Assembly: GCA_045636865.1 (NCBI GenBank)
Contig: JAZTYJ010000017.1
Location: forward strand, 1-64,000
Source: SIG480 sp045636865
Lineage (GTDB): Bacteria > Bacillota > Clostridia > Oscillospirales > JAAYXM01
Direction: 5' to 3'
DNA: 64,000 nucleotides
Positions 16,406 to 24,874 of the stretch are shown in pieces. The notes under the pieces are model-generated. The model did no database searches. It was not told the DNA's origin and worked only from the letters and a program-made list of their open reading frames with translations. Both the position numbers and the translations under genes were made by a program. Positions within the stretch are counted from its first letter, which is position 1, and every line of letters starts with the position of its first letter.

Positions 16406-18055
16406 TTATTTGATTGTTATTTCGTCGAAATCTCCGAGTCCTTCAAGGAGCTCATCCATTCCGCTTGTTTCGGGAACTTCAACCGAGATTCCGCCGGCTG
16501 TAAGTATAATTCCGGGAGAAATCTCGTTTGCCGCCTCACGAAGAATGTTTATGTTTTCGCTTTTCTTAAGCATTTGCATAACAAATGTGTTTTCACTCGT
16601 AAGAGTGAGGATATTGTCCGAAAACTCTGCCGATACCGTCGAGAAAAGGGGAGAGACACCGGGCGAGAGCTTCGGTTTTGCGCGTGAGAGAATTTTTGCC
16701 CACATATCGTCTGCACCTGACGGGGAAGCCTGCGGCTTTGGTTTTGGTGCAGCCGGTGCAGGTTTTGGTGCAGAAGGGCGTTCTGCCGCTACCTCCTTCG
16801 GAGGAGCATCAACCTCAAACGGAACATCTGCAAACGGGTCTGATGCAGGTTTTGGGGTTTCCTTTTTTGCAACAGGTGCAGAGGAAACTGCCGCAGGAGC
16901 AAAGCTTCCGTTTCTGAGCTTTTCGGAAAGCTCATTTACTTTCGCTGTGAGAGAGGAAAGGTTTTCACTTGCGGCATTCTCGCAAAGGCGAACACAGCAT
17001 ATTTCAGCATCAATGCGCTTGTTTGCGCTCATTGCAATCGCGCTTGTAGTATCGCGGAGCGTCTCTATAACCGAGCAAAGACGGAATGTGTCGAAAAATC
17101 CTGCAAGGGACATAAGTTCGCCTGAAGAATATCTCGCGCTTATCTGCGGAATTTCCTTTCCGTCTGCCGCTTTGAGAATCAGGATATCTCTGAATATATC
17201 CGAAAGCTCGTTAAGTACGGAATTTAAGTTTTTACCGCCTGCGTAAATCTGATTGAGAAGGGAAAGCGCATCTCCGCTGTTGCATTTCGCAATAGCTTCT
17301 GCAAGGTCAAATGTCTGCTTGCGCCCTGCAAGACCGACAACGTCTTCAACCGTTTCCTCGGAGACGGTTTCGCCACTCATCGAAATGCACTGGTCAAGGA
17401 GCGAGAGAGCATCGCGCATTGCACCGTCTGATATGCTTGCGATATAGTCTGCCGCAACGTCTGAAAGCTGTGAGCCCTCGTGCCTTGCGATAAACTTAAG
17501 TCGCTCTGAAATTGCAGAGAGGGGGATGCGTTTAAAGATAAAACGCTGACAACGCGACGCGATGGTTGCGGGAACCTTGTGGAGCTCCGTTGTAGCAAGA
17601 ATGAAGACAACGTGAGCAGGTGGCTCCTCCATTATCTTTAAAAGCGCGTTGAACGCACTCGAAGAGAACATATGAACCTCGTCGATTATGTAGACTCTCT
17701 TCTTTACGTTTGCGGGGGTGTAGATTGCCTCATCGCGGAGGTCACGGACGTGGTCAACACCGTTGTTTGATGCGGCGTCTATCTCAACGATATCAAGAAT
17801 TTCGCCGCTTGTGATTCCGAGACAGGAAGGGCATTTGTTACACGGGTTTCCGTGGAACGGGTTTTCGCAGTTTATGGCTTTTGCAAGGATTTTGGCACAC
17901 GAAGTCTTTCCGGTTCCGCGGGAGCCGGAGAAGAGATATGCATGAGATGTGTGCCCCGTCTCAATCTGACGGGTGAGCGTGTCGCAGATAGCCTCCTGAC
18001 CTACAACATCAGAAAAGCTCTGCGGTCGCCACTTGCGATAAAGAGCCTGATACAT
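16406..18055 (-). CDS. dnaX: DNA polymerase III gamma/tau subunit
   Basis: 549 residues. The clamp-loader ATPase has Walker A GSRGTGKTS near residue 44, a zinc module with CNKCPSC near residue 76, Walker B IDEVHMF near residue 124 and the sensor region ATTELHKVPATIASRC near residue 152. Domain III follows to about residue 370. A proline/alanine-rich linker (about 385-440) then leads to a tau-type C-terminal domain. A slippery A AAA AAG at 16862-16868 lies in the linker, in zero-frame phase GCA AAA AAG (residues 396-398). A -1 shift there would end 15 codons later and give a gamma-like 413-residue product. Confidence 0.96.
   Translation of the reverse strand: MYQALYRKWRPQSFSDVVGQEAICDTLTRQIETGHTSHAYLFSGSRGTGKTSCAKILAKAINCENPFHGNPCNKCPSCLGITSGEILDIVEIDAASNNGVDHVRDLRDEAIYTPANVKKRVYIIDEVHMFSSSAFNALLKIMEEPPAHVVFILATTELHKVPATIASRCQRFIFKRIPLSAISERLKFIARHEGSQLSDVAADYIASISDGAMRDALSLLDQCISMSGETVSEETVEDVVGLAGRKQTFDLAEAIAKCNSGDALSLLNQIYAGGKNLNSVLNELSDIFRDILILKAADGKEIPQISARYSSGELMSLAGFFDTFRLCSVIETLRDTTSAIAMSANKRIDAEICCVRLCENAASENLSSLTAKVNELSEKLRNGSFAPAAVSSAPVAKKETPKPASDPFADVPFEVDAPPKEVAAERPSAPKPAPAAPKPKPQASPSGADDMWAKILSRAKPKLSPGVSPLFSTVSAEFSDNILTLTSENTFVMQMLKKSENINILREAANEISPGIILTAGGISVEVPETSGMDELLEGLGDFDEITIK
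16862..16868 (-). promoter_or_regulatory. Candidate -1 frameshift heptamer in dnaX
   Basis: The minus-strand heptamer A AAA AAG is identical to that of E. coli dnaX and is in the right phase. A CCTCC-GAA-GGAGG hairpin lies about 55 bases downstream, farther than in E. coli, and no upstream stimulatory Shine-Dalgarno is evident, so efficiency may be low. Confidence 0.45.
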
Positions 18056-18082
18056 TGAAAACCTACCCCTGTTTTATGCTTT

Positions 18083-18376
18083 GACCTATTGCACGATCGC
18101 ACACCCGAATTTCGACAACAGACGCATGTGCGGAATTTATACATCCAGCTCAGGACCGGCAACCCTGCGGCACACAAAGGAAACCGCTTAATGCTGCTCG
18201 GTTCCCCGCCTGACATGGTTCACGGCTCTTTGTTGCGCAGGACCGACCCATCAACACTGTATATATAACCCTGCCACACGCACCTGAGCCTCGATTCGGG
18301 AATTCGCCCCTGCTGTAGCGGATTGCAGGTACAGGGCACCGCTGACTCCCCGGTTAGTGCGATCTTGCAATAGGCC
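18083..18376 (-). ncRNA. ffs: Signal recognition particle RNA, large bacterial type
   Basis: About 294 nt. The ends GGCCTATTGCA and TGCAATAGGTC pair to close the molecule. The S-domain shows GTGAACCATGTCAGG, then the GGAA tetraloop stem CGG-GGAA-CCG, then GAGCAGCATTAAG, which is the conserved Ffh-binding element. Length and the 5' part imply an Alu-like domain, as in Bacillus and Clostridia. It fills the 348-base gap between asnA and dnaX; scRNA next to dnaX is common in this phylum. Confidence 0.93.
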
Positions 18377-18403
18377 AAAGAAAATTAAAGTTAAAAAACT
18401 GAA

Positions 18404-19414
18404 TTACAAAAGCTTGATTCCGTGTTCACGGCAAATCTCAACGTCTGCCGCAGGCCATACGGATGACTGAACCTCACCGACGTGGGCGCAATCAAGAAGA
18501 TACATGCAAAGCCTTGACTGACCGATGCCGCCACCGATGGTGTAGGGAAGCTCACCGTTTAAGAGAGCCTTCTGGAACGGAAGCTCAAGACGCTCTTCGC
18601 AGTTTTCTGAACGAAGCTGTGAAACCAGAGTTTCCTCGTCAACACGGATACCCATTGAAGAAATTTCAAACGGGCAATCAAGAAGCGGATAATAGAGGAT
18701 TATATCGCCGTTTAAAGACCAGTCGTCGTAGTCGGGTGCACGACCGTCGTGCTTGCCACCACTCCTTAACTTTCCGCCGATCTGCGAAATGAAAACCGCG
18801 CCATACTCTTTTGAAATAGCATGCTCGCGCTGTTTTCCCGTAAGGTCGGGATACATCTCCTCAAGCTCATAAGTTGAGAAAAATGAAATCTCATCGGGAA
18901 GCTTCTTCTTTGTGCCGAAGCGCTCTGAAACTTCGTTTTCTGCCGCCTTGACAACTGAATATATTTTACGGACGATGTCTCTTAAAAATTCATCGTTTCT
19001 GTCTTTTTTATCAATTACAAGCTCCCAGTCCCACTGGTCAACGTAGATTGAGTGGAGATTGTCTGTAACCTCGTCGCGGCGGATGGCGTTCATATCGGTA
19101 TAGAGACCTTCGCCTTTATCAAAGCCATAAGTCTTAAGTGCCATTCTCTTCCACTTTGCAAGGGAATGAACGATTTCATAGACGCTGCCGGGCTGTTCAA
19201 GAAGGTCAAAAACGACGGGACGCTCAATGCCGTTTAAGTTGTCATTGAGGCCCATTCCGCTTTTAACAAAAAGCGGAGCGCTGACACGCTCGAGGTTGAG
19301 AGCTTCAGCAAGCTTTCTCTCAAACATATCCTTTATCATTTTAACCCCGACTTCTGTTTCGCGGATAGACATTTTTCTGTCGTATCCTTCGGGGAGAATG
19401 AGACGTTCTTTCAT
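18404..19414 (-). CDS. asnA: Aspartate-ammonia ligase
   Basis: 336 residues, matching AsnA (about 330). The enzyme makes asparagine from aspartate, ammonia and ATP and has a class II aminoacyl-tRNA-synthetase fold. Seen in the sequence: FVKSGMGLNDNLNGIERPV near residue 49, KRMALKTYGF near residue 88, GLYTDMNAIRRDE near residue 102, VDQWDWE near residue 124 and the C-terminal GGGIGQSRLCMYLL near residue 298. It lies 13 bases downstream of glnA on the same strand, so both nitrogen-assimilation enzymes share a transcript. Confidence 0.97.
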   Translation of the reverse strand: MKERLILPEGYDRKMSIRETEVGVKMIKDMFERKLAEALNLERVSAPLFVKSGMGLNDNLNGIERPVVFDLLEQPGSVYEIVHSLAKWKRMALKTYGFDKGEGLYTDMNAIRRDEVTDNLHSIYVDQWDWELVIDKKDRNDEFLRDIVRKIYSVVKAAENEVSERFGTKKKLPDEISFFSTYELEEMYPDLTGKQREHAISKEYGAVFISQIGGKLRSGGKHDGRAPDYDDWSLNGDIILYYPLLDCPFEISSMGIRVDEETLVSQLRSENCEERLELPFQKALLNGELPYTIGGGIGQSRLCMYLLDCAHVGEVQSSVWPAADVEICREHGIKLL

Positions 19415-19427
19415 AGGGCGTTACCTC

Positions 19428-20756
19428 TTAATACTTGATAAGATATCTGTTTACCTCCCAATCGTGAACGGTGGAGGTGTATTCGTGCCACTCGCGGCGT
19501 TTTGCTTCGATATACTTCGGAGAAATGTGGTCACCGATTGTTTCGAGCATAAGTGAGTCGTTTTCAAAATCGTCAACAGCTTCTGAAAGGTTCTTCGGAA
19601 GTGAGAGGATTTTGTTTTCGCGAAGTTCTTTTCTTGACATTTCAAAGATGTTGGAGTCAACTGCCGCAGGGGGAGTGAGCCCTCTCTTTATGCCGTCAAG
19701 ACCTGCTGCGAGAATTGCCGCAAATGCAAGATACGGGTTTGCAGCAGGGTCGGGGTTTCTGATTTCAACACGCGTACCCTCGCCGGATGCGCTCGGAACG
19801 CGGACAAGCGGACTGCGGTTTTTAGCAGACCATGCTATGTAAATCGGAGCTTCATAACCGGAAACAAGACGCTTATATGAATTTACAAGCGGATTTGTGA
19901 CGGCAGACATACCGCGTGCGTGCTCAAGAACACCCGCGATGAAGGAATAAGCCTCTTTGCTGAGCCCGAGAGAGTCAGACGGATCGCAGAAGATATTCTT
20001 GCCGTTTTTTGAGAGTGAAATGTTTATGTGCATACCGGAGCCGCAGATACCGAAAATCGGCTTCGGCATAAAGGTAGCATGAAGCCCGTTTTTGTGGGCA
20101 ATGGTTTTTACAAGAAGCTTGAATGTGATGATGTTGTCTGCAGTTGAGAGTGCCTCACCGTACTTGAAGTCGATCTCGTGCTGGCTGTCAGCATTTTCGT
20201 GGTGAGAGGCCTCAATTTCAAAACCCATCTCCTCAAGATAGCTGCACATCTCACGGCGGACGTTTTCATCAGTGTCAACAGGGCCGAGGTCAAAGTAGCC
20301 TGCGCGGTCGTTTCTTATCGCGGTGGGGTTTCCGTTTTCGTCTGTCTTAAAGAGGAAGAACTCTGCCTCGGGACCGACGTTTACCGTATATCCCATTTTT
20401 GCCGCATCAGCAAGCGCGCGCTTTAAGACGCATCTCGGATCGCCCATAAACGGGTTTCCCTTTGTGTCGTAAACATCGCAGATAAGACGGGCAACCTTGC
20501 CTTCCTCCTTGATCCAGGGAAGGATGCAGAAGGTGTTGAGATCGGGATGAAGATACATATCCGATTCTTCAACACGGACAAAGCCTTCGATAGAGGAGCC
20601 GTCAAACATACACTTGTTATCGAGGGCGTGGGAAAGCTGTCGTGATGTAATTGAAATATTTTTCATTGTGCCGAAGATGTCAGTAAATTGCAGGCGGATA
20701 AAACGCACGTCCTGCTCTTTTACTATTCTTTCGATGTCTTCACGAGTGTAACCCAT
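19428..20756 (-). CDS. glnA: Glutamine synthetase type I (alpha)
   Basis: 442 residues, the length of the GSI-alpha group, which is feedback-inhibited and lacks the adenylylation loop. It makes glutamine from glutamate, ammonia and ATP. Visible motifs: MFDGSSIEGF near residue 50, GPEAEFFLF near residue 127, HHENADSQHEIDF near residue 185, HATFMPKP near residue 225, SGMHINISL near residue 241 and NPDPAANPYLAFA near residue 335. The ribosome site AAGGAGG precedes ATG at 20756. Its own promoter lies at 20793-20821. Confidence 0.97.
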   Translation of the reverse strand: MGYTREDIERIVKEQDVRFIRLQFTDIFGTMKNISITSRQLSHALDNKCMFDGSSIEGFVRVEESDMYLHPDLNTFCILPWIKEEGKVARLICDVYDTKGNPFMGDPRCVLKRALADAAKMGYTVNVGPEAEFFLFKTDENGNPTAIRNDRAGYFDLGPVDTDENVRREMCSYLEEMGFEIEASHHENADSQHEIDFKYGEALSTADNIITFKLLVKTIAHKNGLHATFMPKPIFGICGSGMHINISLSKNGKNIFCDPSDSLGLSKEAYSFIAGVLEHARGMSAVTNPLVNSYKRLVSGYEAPIYIAWSAKNRSPLVRVPSASGEGTRVEIRNPDPAANPYLAFAAILAAGLDGIKRGLTPPAAVDSNIFEMSRKELRENKILSLPKNLSEAVDDFENDSLMLETIGDHISPKYIEAKRREWHEYTSTVHDWEVNRYLIKY

Positions 20757-20792
20757 ATCGTACCTCCTTGGTATGTATCTGTAGATTATATT

Positions 20793-20821
20793 ATTCTACC
20801 ACGAAAACGTGATTTTTTCAA
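20793..20821 (-). promoter_or_regulatory. Promoter of glnA-asnA
   Basis: Minus-strand TTGAAA (20821-20816), 17-base spacer and TAGAAT (20798-20793); TATAAT overlaps just downstream. The spacer contains CACG-TTTT-CGTG, a small inverted repeat that could be a regulator site. Confidence 0.6.
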
Positions 20822-20824
20822 GTG

Positions 20825-21829
20825 TTATTTGGAATTGGAAAGTCGCACCTCTCCGCTTCTTAAAGAGGCATCTCCGCGGATTGAAACCGAAGAAAAACCG
20901 TACTTTTCCATAAGAAAAAGCTTATTGCTCTTCCGAAGCCCAGCCATCGCAGAAACTCTTTTAGGTGAGACAAAAAGAGAAAGCTCACCGCCGCGGAGGT
21001 TTTCCTTCTCGACTTTTTCTGTTGCAAGAGCGAGATATCGCGCCGCCTGTGCCATTTCTCCGAGCGCCGGATGATAAGGACCGCAAAGCGCGTCTCCCGA
21101 GGACAAATCCTCCGTCGGGTTGAGACCGAAGCGGATTATCGGAATATCTTTTTCTTCAAAAATCGAAATCAGCTCCGCACCGAGACGCGCCGCCTCATCG
21201 GGCGTTTGCGGAGTATATTTTCCGTATCTCCACAATGTCTCAAGTGCGGTGTCGCGGATGACGACTGTCGGATAGATTCTCACACCGTCAGGGGAGAGAG
21301 AGGCTATCTTTTTTGCAGTTTCAATGTCAAGCTCATTGCTTGAGCCGGGAAGATTTGTCATCATCTGCAAAATGAGAGAAAATCCGAAACTTTTTATAAG
21401 TCGCGCTGATTTTTCGGTGTCTTTTGCCGTATGCCCACGTCCTGCCTTTAAGAGAACAGAATCGTTCATAGACTGTGCGCCGAGCTCAATTGTGCGGACA
21501 CCAAAGCTCCAAAGAGTTTCTAAAATATCCTTACTTATGCAGTCGGGACGCGTCGAGAGTCGGATGTGCGACACATCACCGCGCTCAATAAAGCGGTGTG
21601 CCGCCGAAAGATAGCCCGTCATAAGTTCAGGCTCAATCGCAGTAAAGCTTCCGCCGTAAAAGGCAACCTCGGCACCCCGTCCCGATTTTGAAAGCGCAGT
21701 TTCAATGATGTTCGAGACATCGTCGGGTGTCGGTGGAGCGATAGTTCCCGCAATTTTCTTCTGGTTGCAGAAAACACAGTCGTGCGGACAGCCGACATGC
21801 GGAATGAAAATCGGAATAATCAAGCTCAT
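20825..21829 (-). CDS. Radical SAM protein of the Elp3-like/YhcC-type group
   Basis: 334 residues. The radical SAM cluster motif is GCPHDCVFCNQ near residue 14 (CxxxCxxC), followed by FYGGSFTAIEPELM near residue 57, typical of Elp3-like radical SAM domains. The C-terminal acetyltransferase domain of true Elp3 is missing; a short C-terminal extension takes its place. The start overlaps the rnc stop by one base (TAATG), so the two are translationally coupled. This gene follows rnc in several clostridia. The substrate is unknown; tRNA or another RNA is the family-based guess. Confidence 0.85.
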   Translation of the reverse strand: MSLIIPIFIPHVGCPHDCVFCNQKKIAGTIAPPTPDDVSNIIETALSKSGRGAEVAFYGGSFTAIEPELMTGYLSAAHRFIERGDVSHIRLSTRPDCISKDILETLWSFGVRTIELGAQSMNDSVLLKAGRGHTAKDTEKSARLIKSFGFSLILQMMTNLPGSSNELDIETAKKIASLSPDGVRIYPTVVIRDTALETLWRYGKYTPQTPDEAARLGAELISIFEEKDIPIIRFGLNPTEDLSSGDALCGPYHPALGEMAQAARYLALATEKVEKENLRGGELSLFVSPKRVSAMAGLRKSNKLFLMEKYGFSSVSIRGDASLRSGEVRLSNSK

Positions 21830-22533
21830 TATTCAAGCCCCATAAGGCGAAGTGCTTCGTGAGCCGCCATCTGCTCGGCTTCCTTTTTACTTCTGCCAAA
21901 GCCGTGTCCGACTGGGTTTGAGTTTATGAGAACCTCAACGGAGAAGCTGCGCTCGTGGTCGGGACCGTTTGAGTCAAGCATTCGGTAGGAAAGCTTTTCC
22001 CCGCGGTTTTTCTGAACGATTTCCTGCAACGCCGTTTTGTAGTCGGTAATTTTAAATTCTCCGGCATCTTCACAGTCAAAAACGAATGTTTGTATAAAGT
22101 TGTGTGCGGCATTCTCGCCTGAATCAAGGTAAATCGCGCCGATTACCGCTTCAAACGCATCTGCGAGGATGGAGTCGCGGTTTCTGCCGCCGCCAAGCTC
22201 TTCACCGTGTCCGAGAAGGAGCATATCGCCGAGCCCTATCTCGCGTGCACGTTCGCAGAGAGCATCGGTGCAAACAAGTGCAGAGCGCATCTTTGTGAGC
22301 TCGCCTTCGGGTTCATTGGGATATTTTTCAAAAAGGTAAAGTGCAGTATTCATTCCGAGAACAGAGTCGCCGAGAAATTCAAGACGCTCGTTGTCAGGGA
22401 CACCTGCCGCTCTGTTTTCGTTTGCATATGAGCTGTGGGTGAGAGCGCGGATAAGAAGACCTTGATTTTTGAACGTGTAGCCGATTTTCTTCTCAAAAGA
22501 GCGGAGAGAATCGGTTTTCGGTGTATTACTCAT
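21829..22533 (-). CDS. rnc: Ribonuclease III
   Basis: 234 residues. The endonuclease domain has NERLEFLGDSVLGM near residue 43, with the metal-binding Glu and Asp, and DAFEAVIGAIYLD near residue 116. The double-stranded-RNA-binding domain at residues 160-232 contains DYKTALQEIVQ and a GFGRSKKEAEQMAAHEAL tail. It cuts double-stranded RNA in rRNA and mRNA maturation. Its start overlaps plsX by 8 bases; acpP, often found between plsX and rnc, is absent here. Confidence 0.97.
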   Translation of the reverse strand: MSNTPKTDSLRSFEKKIGYTFKNQGLLIRALTHSSYANENRAAGVPDNERLEFLGDSVLGMNTALYLFEKYPNEPEGELTKMRSALVCTDALCERAREIGLGDMLLLGHGEELGGGRNRDSILADAFEAVIGAIYLDSGENAAHNFIQTFVFDCEDAGEFKITDYKTALQEIVQKNRGEKLSYRMLDSNGPDHERSFSVEVLINSNPVGHGFGRSKKEAEQMAAHEALRLMGLE

Positions 22534-23557
22534 CAGATTTCTCCTCTTTTTTGAGACTTTCTGAAATCTTATCGATTATTTTTGACTCGGCAAAGGATTT
22601 AGCCTGAAGGATGCAGTTGCAAATCGCGCGAGCTTTTGCACTTCCGTGAGCCTTGATAACGGGCGCACGCACACCGAGAAGCGGTGCGCCGCCTGCGTTG
22701 TTATAGTCAACCTTGCCCTTGAAGCCGCTGATGGCAGACTTGAGGCAGAGACCTGAAAGCTTTCCGATAATGGAAGAGAGGAAAATGCTTTTAAGCTCTT
22801 TTGCAAAGAAGAGACCTATACCTTCCATTGTCTTTAAGTAGATGTTGCCCGAGAAACCGTCAGCAACGATAACGTCGACCTTTCCAAGCGGGCCGTCGCG
22901 TCCTTCTATATTGCCGACAAAGTTGATTTCTCCGTTATTATGTGCCGCCAAAAGAACTTTATGTGTTTCACGGTGAAGCTCGTCGCCCTTGTGATCTTCT
23001 GCACCGTTGTTTAAAAGCCCGACCTTCGGAGAGGTGATGCCCATAATCTTTTCGGCGTAGAAAGAGCCCATAAGAGCAAACTGATAAAGATATTCAGGCG
23101 TACATTCGGTATTTGCGCCACTGTCGATCAGAACTGCATTTCCCGTTGCAGTCGGGGTAACAGGTGCAAGTGCTGCGCGGCGGATTCCGCGGATGCGCTT
23201 TAAGATGAGAGTTGCCTGTGTGAGGAGTGCACCTGTGTTTCCGCCCGATACGAGAGCATCGCCCACTCCTTCTGCAAGAAGGCGCATGGAAACAGACATT
23301 GAAGAGTCCTTCTTTTCCTTCATAACGGAAAGAGGATCGTCGCACATTTCCACAACCTCGGTTGCATTCACAACGGAGATGCGGTCTGAATATTTTCCGT
23401 TCGGATCATTTTCCGAAATAAGTGCCGAAAGCTTATCTTCACATCCGACGAGGCACACTTCGATGTCGGTCTTTTCAAGAGCCTCGATTGCGCCCTTGAC
23501 AAACTCGCAAGCACCATGGTCACTTCCCATAGCATCAATTATAATCTTCAAAGTCAT
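22526..23557 (-). CDS. plsX: Phosphate acyltransferase PlsX
   Basis: 343 residues, the usual size. It converts acyl-ACP to acyl-phosphate for phospholipid synthesis at the membrane. IIIDAMGSDHG opens the protein, SGGNTGALL is near residue 106 and GRDGPLGKVDVIVADGFSGNI (read in parts) near residue 225, all PlsX hallmarks. ATG at 23557 follows the trmFO stop with no gap. Downstream overlap with rnc gives tight coupling. Confidence 0.97.
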   Translation of the reverse strand: MTLKIIIDAMGSDHGACEFVKGAIEALEKTDIEVCLVGCEDKLSALISENDPNGKYSDRISVVNATEVVEMCDDPLSVMKEKKDSSMSVSMRLLAEGVGDALVSGGNTGALLTQATLILKRIRGIRRAALAPVTPTATGNAVLIDSGANTECTPEYLYQFALMGSFYAEKIMGITSPKVGLLNNGAEDHKGDELHRETHKVLLAAHNNGEINFVGNIEGRDGPLGKVDVIVADGFSGNIYLKTMEGIGLFFAKELKSIFLSSIIGKLSGLCLKSAISGFKGKVDYNNAGGAPLLGVRAPVIKAHGSAKARAICNCILQAKSFAESKIIDKISESLKKEEKSDE

Positions 23558-24871
23558 TTACCCCCGTAAATTTTTTGAAATTTCGTCTATCATATCGAGA
23601 GAACGTTTTGCAAGAAGTGCGTTCTTTTCTTTTTTGTTGCGGATTTTCACTCCGAGCGGCGGAATGATGCCGAAGGTTACATTCATCGGCTGAAAATCGC
23701 CCACACTTCCGGAGCTTACATATATCGAAAGCGCACCGATTGCGGTCTCCTGCGGAAATTCGGGAACGGGCATTTCGCTCAACTTGCACGCAAGTGAAAG
23801 CCCTGCAAGAAGTCCTGATGCGGCTGATTCGACATACCCCTCAACGCCGGTCATCTGCCCTGCAAAGTAGAGCATATCATCGCTCTTTAAGGAATAGTCG
23901 CGATTTATAAGACCGGGAGATTTGATATATGTATTTCTGTGCATGACGCCGTATCTCACGAATTCAGCATTTTTAAGTGCCGGAATCATAGAGAAGACGC
24001 GCTTTTGCTCGCCGAATTTCAGGTGAGTCTGAAAGCCTACGAGGTTATAGAGCGTACCCTCGCGATTGTCGCGGCGAAGCTGAACAACGGCGTACGGAGT
24101 TTCGTTTGTTTTCGGATCGCGGAGACCGACCGGCTTGAGAGGTCCGAAAAGGAGCGTTTCAAATCCGCGCTTTGCCATAACCTCAACGGGCATACAGCCT
24201 TCAAAAACGCGGTCGTTTTCAAAGCCGTGAACCTCCGCACACTCAGCAGTTGTGAGAGCCTCCCAGAATGCGCGGTATTCCTCCTCTGTCATCGGGCAGT
24301 TTATATAGTCTGCCGTGCCCTTGTCGTAGCGGGATTTAAAGTATGCGCTTTCCATATCAACACTTTCAAATGTGACGATGGGAGCCGCCGCATCAAAGAA
24401 ACCGAGAAACTCACCGCCGCCGAGAGCATTTCGTATTGACGAAGAAAGCGGCTCTTCGGTGAGCGGACCTGTTGCGACGATGAGCGGGCGCACATCGGGA
24501 AGTGAGGTTATCTCCTCGTTTATCACAGTTATGTTTTTGTGGTTTGTGATTTTTTTCGTGATATATTCTGAAAACTTGTCACGGTCAACAGCAAGCGCAC
24601 CGCCTGCCTCAACGCGTGTTGCGTCTGCCGCCTGCATAATGAGAGAATCAAGGCGTCGCATCTCTTCTTTTAAGAGACCGACAGCATTCTCAACGTTTGC
24701 GGCGCGAAGCGAGTTTGAGCATACAAGCTCGGAAAAACCGTCTGATTTGTGAGCAGGGGATTTCTTTTTGGGTTTCATTTCATAAAGGGTTACGCAGACT
24801 CCGCGCTCGGCAAGCTGCCAGGCGGCTTCACACCCTGCAAGCCCTGCACCTATAACGTAAGCATTTTTCAC
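23558..24871 (-). CDS. trmFO: Methylenetetrahydrofolate-tRNA-(uracil-5-)-methyltransferase TrmFO
   Basis: 437 residues. It methylates U54 of tRNA using methylene-THF and FAD, the Gram-positive alternative to TrmA. The FAD-binding GAGLAGCEAAWQLAERG is at residues 8-24; SNSLRAANVENAVGLLK near residue 53, CPMTEEEY near residue 190 and GQMTGVEGYVESAASGLLAG near residue 340 are TrmFO features. It follows topA by 3 bases, the usual order in Firmicutes. Confidence 0.97.
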   Translation of the reverse strand: MKNAYVIGAGLAGCEAAWQLAERGVCVTLYEMKPKKKSPAHKSDGFSELVCSNSLRAANVENAVGLLKEEMRRLDSLIMQAADATRVEAGGALAVDRDKFSEYITKKITNHKNITVINEEITSLPDVRPLIVATGPLTEEPLSSSIRNALGGGEFLGFFDAAAPIVTFESVDMESAYFKSRYDKGTADYINCPMTEEEYRAFWEALTTAECAEVHGFENDRVFEGCMPVEVMAKRGFETLLFGPLKPVGLRDPKTNETPYAVVQLRRDNREGTLYNLVGFQTHLKFGEQKRVFSMIPALKNAEFVRYGVMHRNTYIKSPGLINRDYSLKSDDMLYFAGQMTGVEGYVESAASGLLAGLSLACKLSEMPVPEFPQETAIGALSIYVSSGSVGDFQPMNVTFGIIPPLGVKIRNKKEKNALLAKRSLDMIDEISKNLRG

Positions 24872-24874
24872 AGT

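Noticed and set aside
16389..17246. A 285-codon + strand frame opposite dnaX
   Set aside because: Antisense to a well-supported gene; Ser/Ala-rich low-complexity product without a ribosome site.
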